A DNA stretch of 64,000 bases from Ruminococcus sp. Phil11 (GCA_001940925.1 MSGZ01000021.1:145018-209017); one strand, 5' to 3'. Shown: positions 41,220-50,063, counted from the stretch's first letter. Notes: generated by a model from the letters alone, not told the origin. Translations and numbers: made by a program.

Positions 41220-42350
41220 ATGGCGAAACAAAAGAAAAGACGCAGCAATGCGGCGGTGAATCTGGTTTTTGCGCTGCTGCTGACCGGCGTGATTGGCACG
41301 GGGCTGTTCTATGCGGGAAAATCCCTGCTGGACGGCCGCAGCGAGCTGATACAGGCTGAGGACAGTGAACAGGAGCAGCAGGTGACGGCTGCCGTCACGA
41401 CTGCCGTGACCACAACGACCGAGCCGGAGACAGAACCGCCTTTCCCGCCCGCACCCGAACGCAGCACGGAAACCGTTGCCCTCGGCGATACGGACAAGAT
41501 CCTTGCAAGGAATGCCGTACTGCTGAAGGTGACGCCGGAAGGCAATGAGATCCTTGCGGAGCGGGATGCCGATGAGCAGATCTATCCCGCGTCCATGACC
41601 AAGATCATGACTTTGGTGACATATCTGAAGCTCTGCGGCGAGACCGCCGAGGACGATGTGCTCATCATGGATGCTGACGTCATCGCGGCACAGCGCGCGC
41701 AGATGGCGTATACCGCGGGCTTTGAGCCCGGCGAGGCGTGCACCGTTACGGATCTGCTGTATGCGATGATGCTGCCCTCCGGTGCCGATGCGGCCGTAAT
41801 GCTCGCGACGCACGCGGCCGGCAGTGAGGCTGCCTTCGCGGAGCAGATGAATGCGCTCGCGGCGGAAATGGGCCTGGAACAGACGCATTTCGTCAACTGC
41901 ACGGGTCTGCATGAGGACGACCATCTGAGCAGCGTGAACGACATTGCACGGATCCTGCTCTACGCGCTGAAAGACCCGCTTGCCGAAAAGGTCATGTCTA
42001 CCTACCGGCACACGACGACCGTGACGCCGCAGCATGAGGAGGGCATCGAGCTCGTCTCCACGACGCTTTCGCGGCTGGTCGGCAATGAGCTCGAATCACT
42101 CAGCAAGCCGCTGCATCTGATCGGCGGCAAAACAGGCTATACGAATCCCGCGGGGCAGTGCCTCGCGACATGGGCGGAAAACGCCGACGGCGAGATGTTT
42201 GTCAGCGTCATCGCCGGAAGTACCGCGCTGAAACCGCTGGACGCGATGGGGGATACCCTGACGCTGTATCAGCTGACCTGCGAGCCGCTTGACAGCATTG
42301 AGCGCATCACGCTCGACGAAGCGGATCTGCCGGATTATGTGCATAACTGA
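41220..42350 (+). CDS. D-alanyl-D-alanine carboxypeptidase (PBP5/DacF type)
   Basis: 376 residues. A basic start and one membrane helix (residues 13-34) anchor the enzyme outside by its N-terminus, rather than by a C-terminal amphipathic helix. A Thr/Pro/Glu linker (55-80) leads to the S11 peptidase domain: Ser125-x-x-Lys128 (PASMTK), Ser187-Gly-Ala189 where family members usually have SxN, and Lys304-Thr-Gly (GGKTGYT). It should trim the terminal D-Ala from peptidoglycan stem peptides. The change from SGN to SGA is seen in some clostridial relatives but removes the usual Asn. Confidence 0.92.
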   Translation: MAKQKKRRSNAAVNLVFALLLTGVIGTGLFYAGKSLLDGRSELIQAEDSEQEQQVTAAVTTAVTTTTEPETEPPFPPAPERSTETVALGDTDKILARNAVLLKVTPEGNEILAERDADEQIYPASMTKIMTLVTYLKLCGETAEDDVLIMDADVIAAQRAQMAYTAGFEPGEACTVTDLLYAMMLPSGADAAVMLATHAAGSEAAFAEQMNALAAEMGLEQTHFVNCTGLHEDDHLSSVNDIARILLYALKDPLAEKVMSTYRHTTTVTPQHEEGIELVSTTLSRLVGNELESLSKPLHLIGGKTGYTNPAGQCLATWAENADGEMFVSVIAGSTALKPLDAMGDTLTLYQLTCEPLDSIERITLDEADLPDYVHN

Positions 42351-42365
42351 ACAGGAGGACACATC

Positions 42366-44447
42366 ATGCGGGCAGAGATCGAAACGGCCAAATCCGCCGG
42401 GTTCTGCTTCGGCGTGGACAGAGCCGTCAAGCTTGTGTATCAGGCACTGGACGAGGGGAAACGGGTCGCCACGCTCGGCCCGATCGTGCACAACGAATCC
42501 GTTGTCGGCGACCTGAATGCAAAGGGCGCACGCATTGTCAGTGATCCCGCAGAGCTTGTTCCCGGCGAAACGCTGATTATCCGCGCACACGGTGTTCCGC
42601 AGGCTGTGTATCAGCAGCTGGCGGAGCAGGGGAATCCCGTGATCGACGCGACATGTCCGTTCGTGGCAAGGATCCACAAGATCGTCATGGAGCAGACGGC
42701 GGCCGGACGGCATGTGTTTATCGCCGGAGACCCGAAGCACCCCGAGGTGCAGGGAATTGTCGGGCATTGCATGGGAAATTGTACAGTTTTTCGGGATGCC
42801 GATGAGCTGAAATGCTTAATTGATAGAAGTTTACCCGAAAGGCTTGCAATTGTGGCGCAAACAACGTATAATAAATTATTATGGGGGGAGTGTATTAAGC
42901 TTCTGCCTTCCGATCACCCTGATCTGCAGGTATTTGATACCGTCTGCAGTGCGACCGCAGCAAGACAGTCAGACGCGGATCTGCTCTCACGCGCTTCCGA
43001 TCTGATGCTCATTGCCGGCGGCAGACACAGCTCCAATACCGTGAAGCTCTATGACGTATGCAGCAGAAACTGCCCGTCATGGCTGATCGAAACGGCTGAG
43101 GAACTGCAGGCACATGCGGACGAGATCCGGCAAAAGGCCGCGGAGATCGCAGCAAAAGCCGGAGCCGGTCATGTCCTGAAGATCGGGATCACAGCAGGCG
43201 CGAGTACACCCGCTCACATTATTAAGGAGGTTCAAACCAATATGTCTGGAATTTTTGACACCGATACCACTATCCCGGAAAACGAGGACTTCGCAGCAGC
43301 GTTCGAGGAGGAGCTTGATAAGACCTTCCCGAAAAAAATCAGAAAGGGTGACCGGGTCAAGGGCATTGTCGCTTCTATCGGCGGCAACAACGAAGTCATG
43401 GTTGATGTAGGTGCCAAGCAGACCGGCTATATTACCCTCTCCGAACTGACCAGTGACACCTCTAAGAAGCCCTCCGACCTCGTCAAGATCGGCGATGAAC
43501 TCGAGCTTGTTGTCATTCAGGTGAATGATGCAGAAGGTACTGTTCAGCTCTCGAAGCGCAGAGTCGATGAAATGATCGGCTTCGAGAACATCCTCAAGGC
43601 ACATGAGGCCGAAGAGGTGCTCGAGGGTACTGTCATCAGCGTTGTCAAGGGCGGTCTGGTTGCTGACAGCAACGGCGTACATGTCTTCATTCCGGCTTCG
43701 CAGTCCGGTCTCGGCAGAGGCGCAGATCTCAATGTGCTTCTCAAGCAGCAGATCCGTTTCGTCATCATCGACGTCAACGAGCAGCGCCGCAGAGCGGTCG
43801 GCTCGATCCGTCAGGTGCAGAAGGCGGAGCGCGATGCAGCCAAGGCGAAGTTCTGGGAAACCGCAAAGGTCGGCGATGTTTACACCGGCGAGGTCAAGTC
43901 TCTGACCAGCTACGGCGCATTTGTTGATCTGGGCGGCATCGACGGCATGGTCCATGTCTCCGAGCTCTCCTGGGCCCGCATTCATCAGCCGAGCGACGTT
44001 GTTGAGGTCGGCGATACGCTGGAGGTCTATATTAAGGCACTCAATCCGGAAACCGGCAGAATTTCCCTCGGCCACAGAAGACCGGAGGATAATCCGTGGG
44101 TCAAGTTTACCAACGAGTATCAGGTCGGCGACGTTGTTGACGCAACGATCGTTTCCGCAACGTCCTTCGGTGCATTCGCACGCATCACGGACGGCATCGA
44201 CGGTCTGATCCACATCTCCCAGCTCTCCAATGAGCGCGTTTCCAATGTCAAGGATGTCGTCAATGTCGGCGATGTCGTGACCGTGAAGATCACCGCGATC
44301 GACACCGAGAAGAAGCGCATCAGCCTGTCCATGCGTGCTGTGAACGATGACAGCGCAGCTGAGGACGAGGCAGAGGAAGCTGACGAGGTCGTTTACTCTG
44401 ATGAGGCTCCGGCTGCGGATGCTCCGGCTGAGGATGCAGCAGAGTAA
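42366..44447 (+). CDS. ispH-rpsA: IspH (HMBPP reductase) fused to ribosomal protein S1
   Basis: 693 residues, ATG after AGGAGGA. Residues 1-285 are IspH, the [4Fe-4S] enzyme that makes IPP and DMAPP from HMBPP in the MEP pathway: cluster Cys14 (GFCFGVDRA), Cys97 (DATCPFV) and Cys194 (DTVCSATAARQ), substrate motifs IVHNESVV, RAHGVP and GGRHSSNT. Residues 293-690 are S1 with four RNA-binding S1 domains (first IRKGDRVKGIVASIGG; third VGDVYTGEVKSLTSYGAFVD; fourth VGDVVDATIVSATSFGAFAR) and an acidic tail. This fusion is known from several clostridia. Between the parts lies a complete ribosome site and ATG (43224-43244), and a promoter lies inside the IspH part, so S1 may also be made alone. Confidence 0.96.
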   Translation: MRAEIETAKSAGFCFGVDRAVKLVYQALDEGKRVATLGPIVHNESVVGDLNAKGARIVSDPAELVPGETLIIRAHGVPQAVYQQLAEQGNPVIDATCPFVARIHKIVMEQTAAGRHVFIAGDPKHPEVQGIVGHCMGNCTVFRDADELKCLIDRSLPERLAIVAQTTYNKLLWGECIKLLPSDHPDLQVFDTVCSATAARQSDADLLSRASDLMLIAGGRHSSNTVKLYDVCSRNCPSWLIETAEELQAHADEIRQKAAEIAAKAGAGHVLKIGITAGASTPAHIIKEVQTNMSGIFDTDTTIPENEDFAAAFEEELDKTFPKKIRKGDRVKGIVASIGGNNEVMVDVGAKQTGYITLSELTSDTSKKPSDLVKIGDELELVVIQVNDAEGTVQLSKRRVDEMIGFENILKAHEAEEVLEGTVISVVKGGLVADSNGVHVFIPASQSGLGRGADLNVLLKQQIRFVIIDVNEQRRRAVGSIRQVQKAERDAAKAKFWETAKVGDVYTGEVKSLTSYGAFVDLGGIDGMVHVSELSWARIHQPSDVVEVGDTLEVYIKALNPETGRISLGHRRPEDNPWVKFTNEYQVGDVVDATIVSATSFGAFARITDGIDGLIHISQLSNERVSNVKDVVNVGDVVTVKITAIDTEKKRISLSMRAVNDDSAAEDEAEEADEVVYSDEAPAADAPAEDAAE
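42844..42872 (+). promoter_or_regulatory. Possible promoter inside the ispH part
   Basis: TTGCAA (42844-42849), 17 bp, TATAAT (42867-42872) in an AT-rich patch of the coding sequence, upstream of the S1 part. Confidence 0.45.
43224..43244 (+). promoter_or_regulatory. Internal ribosome binding site and start for S1
   Basis: AAGGAGG (43224-43230) is 11 bp before an in-frame ATG (43242-43244, residue 293), exactly where stand-alone S1 proteins begin. Confidence 0.65.
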
Positions 44448-44484
44448 TTGAAGAAAGAATGCTCTGAGCGCGGCTCAGATTGGC

Positions 44485-44523
44485 AAAGGAGGACGGAGGA
44501 GATTCGTCCTCCTTTCCGTTTTT
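44485..44523 (+). terminator. Terminator of the ispH-rpsA operon
   Basis: Perfect 11-bp stem AAAGGAGGACG / CGTCCTCCTTT followed by CCGTTTTT. Confidence 0.9.
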
Positions 44524-44558
44524 GGCTGAAATCCGGTTTTCCCGACTGTTTTTCAGCC

Positions 44559-44587
44559 TTGACAGAATCCGCTGTCTATGCTATGAT
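44559..44587 (+). promoter_or_regulatory. Promoter of the three-gene vWA system
   Basis: TTGACA (44559-44564), 17 bp, TATGAT (44582-44587). Confidence 0.8.
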
Positions 44588-44625
44588 AATAACACGCGAA
44601 AACATGAAGAAAGGGGAATACAGCC

Positions 44626-45315
44626 GTGAAAAACAGCACCAAGATCCTGCTGGCAGTCATGGGAATCGTTGAAGCCCTGCTGGCGGTCATCCTGTTCAAT
44701 GCACTGAACACAGGTATGCTGCTCAAACTGCTGGTCGTGGGCGCGGTTGTCGTGATCTCGCTGATCGCGGACGGCGCGATCCTGCACGCAGGCAGCGCAT
44801 CGGTCGTCAGTGATGCGAAAAAGCTGAAGGACGCCGATGATTATATCAAGGCGTTCAATGCGTGGCTCAATGAAGATACCCCGTTTGAAAACTATATCAA
44901 GATTGCGATCAAGCAGCTTGAATCGCTCAAACGCAAGCAGCAGGCACTCCGGGCTGTGCTGGATGACTCAAAAGACAGTCCGTTCCTGACGACTGCCGCT
45001 GAGGTCGATCAGTATATTCTGGCAAACAGCAAGCGCATCCTCAACCGCGTCATGATCTATGACCAGGGGGATGTCGCAAAATATAACGAACATGCGGCTT
45101 ATCTGGAAACGATCCTCGGCGAGGACGCGCATGTGCTCTCCGACTTCGAGAACCTCATCCTTGAGGTCTCGCAGATCGGCGACAATGCGACCGCTGCGGC
45201 GACGCCCTGCCTGACCGAGCTGACCAATGCGCTCCGCAGTGTGCGCAGCGGCGAGGAGGCATGGGAACCGCAGAATCAGCATTTCGATCCGCCGCAGCAA
45301 ATGATGATGCAATAA
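44626..45315 (+). CDS. Membrane protein A of the vWA system (paralogue of the next)
   Basis: 229 residues from GTG 44626 behind AAAGGGG. Two membrane helices at the N-terminus (ILLAVMGIVEALLAVILF, LLKLLVVGAVVVISLIADG) are followed by a helical cytoplasmic region (IKQLESLKRKQQALRAVLD, DQYILANSKRILNRVMIYD, YLETILGEDAHVLSDFENLI) and a PPQQMMMQ end. The helical part faintly recalls XpaC-like proteins found with toxic-anion-resistance and vWA proteins (inference). The next gene repeats the same helical part and ending. First gene of a three-gene operon. Confidence 0.75.
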   Translation: MKNSTKILLAVMGIVEALLAVILFNALNTGMLLKLLVVGAVVVISLIADGAILHAGSASVVSDAKKLKDADDYIKAFNAWLNEDTPFENYIKIAIKQLESLKRKQQALRAVLDDSKDSPFLTTAAEVDQYILANSKRILNRVMIYDQGDVAKYNEHAAYLETILGEDAHVLSDFENLILEVSQIGDNATAAATPCLTELTNALRSVRSGEEAWEPQNQHFDPPQQMMMQ

Positions 45316-45353
45316 GCGTGCATGGCGCTGCCCGTTGAAAGGAGGGTTTTGTC

Positions 45354-46160
45354 ATGCTCTATACAAAGTGTCCTGCATGCGGTGTCGCGCTGCGCGGGGG
45401 AAAAGGCAATGTGTCTGTCTGCCCCAGATGCCTGCGCGGATTCCGCAGCAATGAACCCTCTTTTCCCGCATCTGCTGTGATCCAGCCGGTGACAACGGGC
45501 AATACCAATGTGCAGCCGAAATCTGACCCCAACAGCAGAAAGATCGCTGCATTGCTGGTCGCGATCATTTTCTTCGGATTCGCAGGCGGCGCGGCGGCAC
45601 TCCCGATCATTCTGGTGATGACCGTTCTGATCGTGCGGTTCGCGATCGCGTCCGTGAAGGATGATTTCACGGCAGACAGTGAACCGATCCCCGTCCGGCG
45701 TCCGCCGCAGTCCTGCGCGGATTACCGGAAGGAGCTGAATGCGCTGCAGCTTGAAACCATGCCGCTCGGCAAATACGGCTATGATGCGGATGCACAGCTC
45801 AGACTGCTGGAGAATCAGAAGAAGGCGCTGACCGAGATGCTCGGCGCATCGCACCCGTTCCAGAAGAACGCGGCGGATGCAGAGCAGTATGTGCTGAACA
45901 ACTGCAAGCAGATCTATTACCGGCTCCGCTACTGCGACCAGAGCGATCCGGCATTCTGCCGCATCCATGCGGAATATATGCAGCAGCGTCTGCAGGAAAA
46001 TGCACGCGTGCTGCGCGATTTTGAAAAGCTCATCATTGAGGTGACGCAGATGAATCAGGATATGCCGGTTCAGGAGCCCTGCCTCGATGTGCTGGCGGAT
46101 ACGCTCCGCAAGGTCCGGACGCAGGAAACTGTTATGCCGCAGCAGCGGATGATGCAGTGA
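45354..46160 (+). CDS. Zinc-ribbon membrane protein B of the vWA system
   Basis: 268 residues, ATG after AAAGGAGGG. N-terminal zinc ribbon CPACGVALRGGKGNVSVCPR C, a linker, a hydrophobic hairpin (IAALLVAIIFFGFAGGAAAL PIILVMTVLIVRFAI; split here), then helices matching protein A: LLENQKKALTEMLGASHPF, EQYVLNNCKQIYYRLRYCDQ against DQYILANSKRILNRVMIYDQ, ENARVLRDFEKLIIEVTQM against EDAHVLSDFENLILEVSQI. It ends QQRMMQ, like QQMMMQ in A. A and B thus arose by duplication. Role unknown; probably a membrane complex with the vWA protein. Confidence 0.8.
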   Translation: MLYTKCPACGVALRGGKGNVSVCPRCLRGFRSNEPSFPASAVIQPVTTGNTNVQPKSDPNSRKIAALLVAIIFFGFAGGAAALPIILVMTVLIVRFAIASVKDDFTADSEPIPVRRPPQSCADYRKELNALQLETMPLGKYGYDADAQLRLLENQKKALTEMLGASHPFQKNAADAEQYVLNNCKQIYYRLRYCDQSDPAFCRIHAEYMQQRLQENARVLRDFEKLIIEVTQMNQDMPVQEPCLDVLADTLRKVRTQETVMPQQRMMQ

Positions 46161-46196
46161 CCCATACATTTATTCATACGACAACAGGAGGTAGAT

Positions 46197-47906
46197 ATGA
46201 GCAAGTCAACTTCAAAGAACATCGGATTTCTGGCCGGTATCGGTGTGCTGATGGTCGCACTGATCGGCGGCGGCATCGTCCTCACGAAGAACATCGGAAA
46301 GTCCAATCAGGAGGTCACGCGTGAGAATGCGATCGCGCAGCTCGATAAAAAGCTGAAGAAGATCCAGATCTTTGAGTCGCAGCCGCGCAAGGCCGCTGTA
46401 GAGATCGCCGAAAGCAATCTGGCCGCAGAGCTGCCGGATATCAACAAGTATCCGCTCTCCGTCACGGGCAGAGGTTCGGTCAATATCGAGATCTTCTCCT
46501 CTACGGAGAAATCCTCATCCGGTACCGACGGCTGGCTCAATGAGGTCGCTGAGAAGTTCAACAATTCGCACCAGGAGATCGACGGTCAGTGGGCAACGGT
46601 TTCCGTCCGCCCGATCGCGTCCGGTGCAGCGATCGACTACATCATCTCCGGCAAGTATATCCCGGAGGCCTATTCTCCCTCCAACGAGCTCTGGGGCGAA
46701 ATGATCGCGGCAGAGAACGTGAAGATCGAGATGATTGAGAAGCGGCTGGCCGGCAATACCGCAGGCATTCTGGTCAACAAAAAGACCTACGATCAGCTGC
46801 AGCAGGAGTACGGCAAGGTCGATATCACCTCTGTGGTCGATGCGACCGTGCAGAGCAAGATCACCATGGGCTACACGAACCCCTATGCGTCCTCGACCGG
46901 CATGAACTTCCTGACCGCGGCACTGGAGGAATTCGATTCCGCAGATATCCTCAGCCAGACTGCGACCGAGAAGTTCCGCAAGTTCCAGCAGAATGTCCCG
47001 TTCGTGGCGTATACCACGCTGCAAATGCGCGATGCTGCCGCCAAGGGCGTGCTGGACGCGTTCCTGATGGAGTATCAGGGCTACTTCAATGTCCGCGGCG
47101 AGCTGCACGATTATGAGTACATTCCGTTCGGCGTGCGGCATGACAGCCCGCTCTATGTGCTGGGCGATGAAGTCTCCGGCGCACAGAAGCAGCTTGCAAA
47201 GGCCTTCGCAGATTACTGCCTGACCTCTGAATGCCAGAGCATGGCCAAAAAGTACGGCTTCAACTATGAGGAGGAGTACAAGTCCGCACAGTGGAGTCTG
47301 AACGGCAAGACGCTGGAAAGCGCACAGAAGCTCTGGAAGACCGAGAAGGACGCCGGCAGCCCCGTTATGGCGGTCTTTGTGGCGGATGTCTCCGGCAGCA
47401 TGGCAGGTGTGCCGCTGCAGAACCTGCAGTCCTCGCTCGTCAACGCTTCGCAGTATATCAATGAGACGAACTATGTCGGCCTCATCAGCTACAGCGACGA
47501 TGTGACGATCAATCTCCCGATCGACAAGTTCGACCTCAATCACCGCAGCTACTTCACCGGTGCCGTTGAGGATCTTTCCCCGACCGGCAGCACCGCAACG
47601 AATGACGCGATCCTGGTCGCCGTGAATATGCTGAAGGAGGAACAGGAAAAGATACAGGCCGAGACCGGCCAGACGATCAAGCCGCTGATTTTCGTGCTCA
47701 GCGACGGTGCGACGAATACCGGCAACACGCTGAAGGATATCACACCGATCCTGGAAGGCATGAAGATCCCGTGCTATACGATCGGCTATAATGCAGACCT
47801 TGACGAGCTCAAGAAGATCTCCTCGATCAATGAGGCGGCGAGCATCAATGCGGACAGCGAAGATGTTATTTACAGCCTCAAGAGCCTGTTCAACGCACAG
47901 ATGTGA
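46197..47906 (+). CDS. Membrane-anchored substrate-binding-like + vWA protein
   Basis: 569 residues, ATG after AGGAGGT. A membrane helix at residues 9-30 (IGFLAGIGVLMVALIGGGIV) is followed by a periplasmic-binding-like domain (about 90-350: KFNNSHQEIDGQWATVSVRP, MGYTNPYASSTGMNFL, AKAFADYCLTSECQSMAKKY) and a von Willebrand factor A domain (about 385-569). The MIDAS is complete: DVSGSMAG near 396, the Thr of SPTGSTATND and the Asp of LSDGATNTG. The fusion suggests a surface receptor whose vWA part binds a partner in a metal-dependent way. Same operon as the paralogous proteins A and B, spaced 36 bp. Confidence 0.85.
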   Translation: MSKSTSKNIGFLAGIGVLMVALIGGGIVLTKNIGKSNQEVTRENAIAQLDKKLKKIQIFESQPRKAAVEIAESNLAAELPDINKYPLSVTGRGSVNIEIFSSTEKSSSGTDGWLNEVAEKFNNSHQEIDGQWATVSVRPIASGAAIDYIISGKYIPEAYSPSNELWGEMIAAENVKIEMIEKRLAGNTAGILVNKKTYDQLQQEYGKVDITSVVDATVQSKITMGYTNPYASSTGMNFLTAALEEFDSADILSQTATEKFRKFQQNVPFVAYTTLQMRDAAAKGVLDAFLMEYQGYFNVRGELHDYEYIPFGVRHDSPLYVLGDEVSGAQKQLAKAFADYCLTSECQSMAKKYGFNYEEEYKSAQWSLNGKTLESAQKLWKTEKDAGSPVMAVFVADVSGSMAGVPLQNLQSSLVNASQYINETNYVGLISYSDDVTINLPIDKFDLNHRSYFTGAVEDLSPTGSTATNDAILVAVNMLKEEQEKIQAETGQTIKPLIFVLSDGATNTGNTLKDITPILEGMKIPCYTIGYNADLDELKKISSINEAASINADSEDVIYSLKSLFNAQM

Positions 47907-47918
47907 TCCCCATAAGAC

Positions 47919-47956
47919 AAAAAAACACAGCGGGCGAAAGCCTGCTGTGTTTTTTG
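47919..47956 (+). terminator. Terminator of the vWA operon
   Basis: AAAAAACACAGCGGGC / GCCTGCTGTGTTTTTT with a GAAA loop. Confidence 0.95.
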
Positions 47957-48067
47957 TTTACGATCCGGAGCGGCGGGCAGCGGGGCGCATCAACGTCTTC
48001 AGGGGAACCGGCCCCGGCTTCGGAGGACGCCGCGGCAGGTGCGTATTTTCGGTGCTCCCGCATTCCG

Positions 48068-49066
48068 TCAGTCCAGTTCGGCGGTGACAATGAACCCGTG
48101 CTTGTTGTTGCCGGACACATTGAATGTATACCCGACCGGCACCGGAATCTCTGCTTCCGATGACGGATCGCTCGGGTCAAACGGAACATAGTACACTTCA
48201 TATTCCTGACCGTCTGCGTCAGTGAGGCGGAAGTGTTCGCCGTCGTATGGATGTTCCTCCAGCATGGCGGTGTATTCCTCCAGCGAGAGGCTGTTTTCAT
48301 GCATATAATAAGCGTGCGGCTTGCCGACATACCGGAATACCTCCGGGCGGTTGCTGACGCCGGTGGCCTGTTCGCTGCCCGCCGGATACCGCTGGATGAT
48401 GCCGTAATCGGCACAGTGCTCCGCGATCCACTTATGCTCGTCATCAGTCGTGAAATCGAGGTAATTGCCGTGGCTGTAGAGGGAAAACTCGAACGAATAG
48501 CCGGATTCAAACTCGCTGCAGCCCGGCAGCGCATAGAGTTCGGATTCGGTCTTTCCGGTGCGCTGCAGGTCGGCTTCATAGCGTTTCTTCTGGTCTTCCT
48601 TGGTGATGTAACCGTTCAGCACCAGCAGATCGGTCAGGCCGGTTTCCTTCTGAAAGCCCTCTGCCAGTTCATTGATCGCAGCAGCGGCATCCTCGTGCAG
48701 CATGACCGTCAGGTCGCGCACGGTGAGGATGTTGAGCTTTTTTTCAAATACGGTATAGATGCCTTCTGTCAGATCCTCTGTGGGATAATCGTTGCTGATG
48801 AGCACCAGCGGGCCGTGATGCAGTTCGGCGGCGGCAAGCGTTTCCGTGCCGTAATCCTTGCCGTCGGAGCTTTCTGCATTGCTTTCCGCTGGGTCGGGTA
48901 CGCTGATCTCCGTGCTTTCCGCGGGCGAGGTGACCGGCTCGATGCCGTCCAGCACATACTTGATGCCGTAAGCAGCACCCGCCGCGAGGAGGAAGGAGAG
49001 GAGCCCTGCGATCAGACCCTTGGGCGATTTGCGCAGCTCCTTTCCGGTTGATCGGTACGCAGCCAT
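48068..49066 (-). CDS. VanY/M15-like membrane protein lacking the catalytic residues
   Basis: 332 residues from the ATG at 49066 (weak ribosome site; ATG 49084 is possible). Residues 17-39 are a membrane anchor. Residues 85-260 follow the fold of D,D-carboxypeptidase VanY: LVLISNDYPTEDL, GLTDLLVLNGYITKEDQKKR, then SEFESGYSFEFSLYSHG where active enzymes have SEH(Q/N)TGLAV D, and later KWIAEHCADYGIIQRYPAGS followed by NRPEVFRYVGKPHA where they have (Y)EPWHFRYVG. The metal-binding His and Asp and the catalytic Glu and His are all replaced. It is most likely a pseudoenzyme that still binds wall peptides or regulates an active relative. Confidence 0.75.
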   Translation of the reverse strand: MAAYRSTGKELRKSPKGLIAGLLSFLLAAGAAYGIKYVLDGIEPVTSPAESTEISVPDPAESNAESSDGKDYGTETLAAAELHHGPLVLISNDYPTEDLTEGIYTVFEKKLNILTVRDLTVMLHEDAAAAINELAEGFQKETGLTDLLVLNGYITKEDQKKRYEADLQRTGKTESELYALPGCSEFESGYSFEFSLYSHGNYLDFTTDDEHKWIAEHCADYGIIQRYPAGSEQATGVSNRPEVFRYVGKPHAYYMHENSLSLEEYTAMLEEHPYDGEHFRLTDADGQEYEVYYVPFDPSDPSSEAEIPVPVGYTFNVSGNNKHGFIVTAELD

Positions 49067-49397
49067 AATTTCTGTTCCATGCATCTGCTGTGACGGCAGA
49101 CGCGCTCCTTTCCGGTACAAAGGCGGCAGCAAAAAAAGCTTCTACAGTTTCTATTATAGCATAGCGAAACGAAAAAAGGAAATGATTTTGCACATCTTTG
49201 TGAATAATGACAAGAACCGGCGGAAGCGTAATTGTCAAACTGTACAATAAATCAACAATCTGGCAGTATTTTTTCTGTTCCCGCGGGTCGGGGGATGCCG
49301 GGGCGTCCGGCAGTCTGACCGGAAGCTTTTGCGGGGACGGGCGTGTTTTTGTGAAAAGTGGGTGAAAAAAGACGATAAACTTTGTCAGTTTTTACAG

Positions 49398-49426
49398 GTG
49401 CAATTTTGTTGCTGTTGTGGTATAAT
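49398..49426 (+). promoter_or_regulatory. Promoter of mscL
   Basis: GTGCAA (49398-49403), 17 bp, TATAAT (49421-49426) with an extended TGG -10. Confidence 0.6.
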
Positions 49427-49476
49427 GGAAGCATATTAATGCGGCAGCAGTCGCAGCATGAAAGGATGTATTACTT

Positions 49477-49887
49477 ATGGCAGATGTGAAGGAGAAGGGC
49501 AAGGGCTTCCTTGCAGAGTTCAAGGAGTTTGCGCTCAAAGGCAACGTGATGGACATGGCTGTCGGTGTCATCATCGGCGGCGCGTTCGGCAACATTGTGA
49601 CGGCATTTACGGAGGATTTCATCAATCCGATTATCGCATGTCTCGGCGGTGCTGAGTTTGGCGGCAAGACCCAGATCGGCAGCACGGGCAATTATATCGA
49701 GTGGGGTCACTTCATTACCTCTGTGGTGAACTTCCTGATCATGGCATTCTGCATTTTCCTGATGGTCAAGGCTGTGAATAAGATCACTTCGCTCGGCAAG
49801 AAGAAGGAAGAGGAGAAGCCTGCAGAGCCGCCGAAGGAAGAGGTCCTGCTGACCGAGATCCGCGACCTGCTCAAGGAGAAGAAATAA
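49477..49887 (+). CDS. mscL: Large-conductance mechanosensitive channel
   Basis: 136 residues, normal length, with AAAGGATG upstream. The first part FLAEFKEFALKGNVMDMAVG is the conserved MscL N-terminal helix and TM1 start, followed by GVIIGGAFGNIVTAFTEDFI NP (split) with the pore-lining glycines, the periplasmic loop (GGAEFGGKTQIGSTGNYIEW) and TM2 (FITSVVNFLIMAFCIFLMVK). The C-terminus is a charged helix ending LLTEIRDLLKEKK. Five copies form the emergency valve against hypo-osmotic shock. Single gene. Confidence 0.97.
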   Translation: MADVKEKGKGFLAEFKEFALKGNVMDMAVGVIIGGAFGNIVTAFTEDFINPIIACLGGAEFGGKTQIGSTGNYIEWGHFITSVVNFLIMAFCIFLMVKAVNKITSLGKKKEEEKPAEPPKEEVLLTEIRDLLKEKK

Positions 49888-49888
49888 G

Positions 49889-50001
49889 CGCGGAGCCCGC
49901 GCCGGCATTTCCCTCCGGGGACGGGGAGCGAAGCACTCTCAACCATCGCAGTATACGCCGCGGAGCGGCTTCTGGAAGGCTGCTCCCGATGCTGAAAATC
50001 G
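49889..50001 (-). repeat. Dispersed intergenic repeat, copy E
   Basis: Reverse strand AGCATCGGGAGCAG, AGAAGCCGCTCCGCGGCGTA, GTGCTTCGCTCCCCGTCCCC and GGAGGGAAATGCCGGCG in the usual order, starting 2 bp after the mscL stop. Confidence 0.7.
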
Positions 50002-50004
50002 CAT

Positions 50005-50050
50005 AACAACAAAAGGACGCTGACAGGTCATGTCAGCGTCCTTTTTGTTG
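50005..50050. terminator. Bidirectional terminator between mscL and pgsA
   Basis: AACAACAAAAGGACGCTGAC A with its complement TGTCAGCGTCCTTTTTGTT and a 5-nt loop. Confidence 0.9.
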
Positions 50051-50063
50051 CATATAATGGGGT

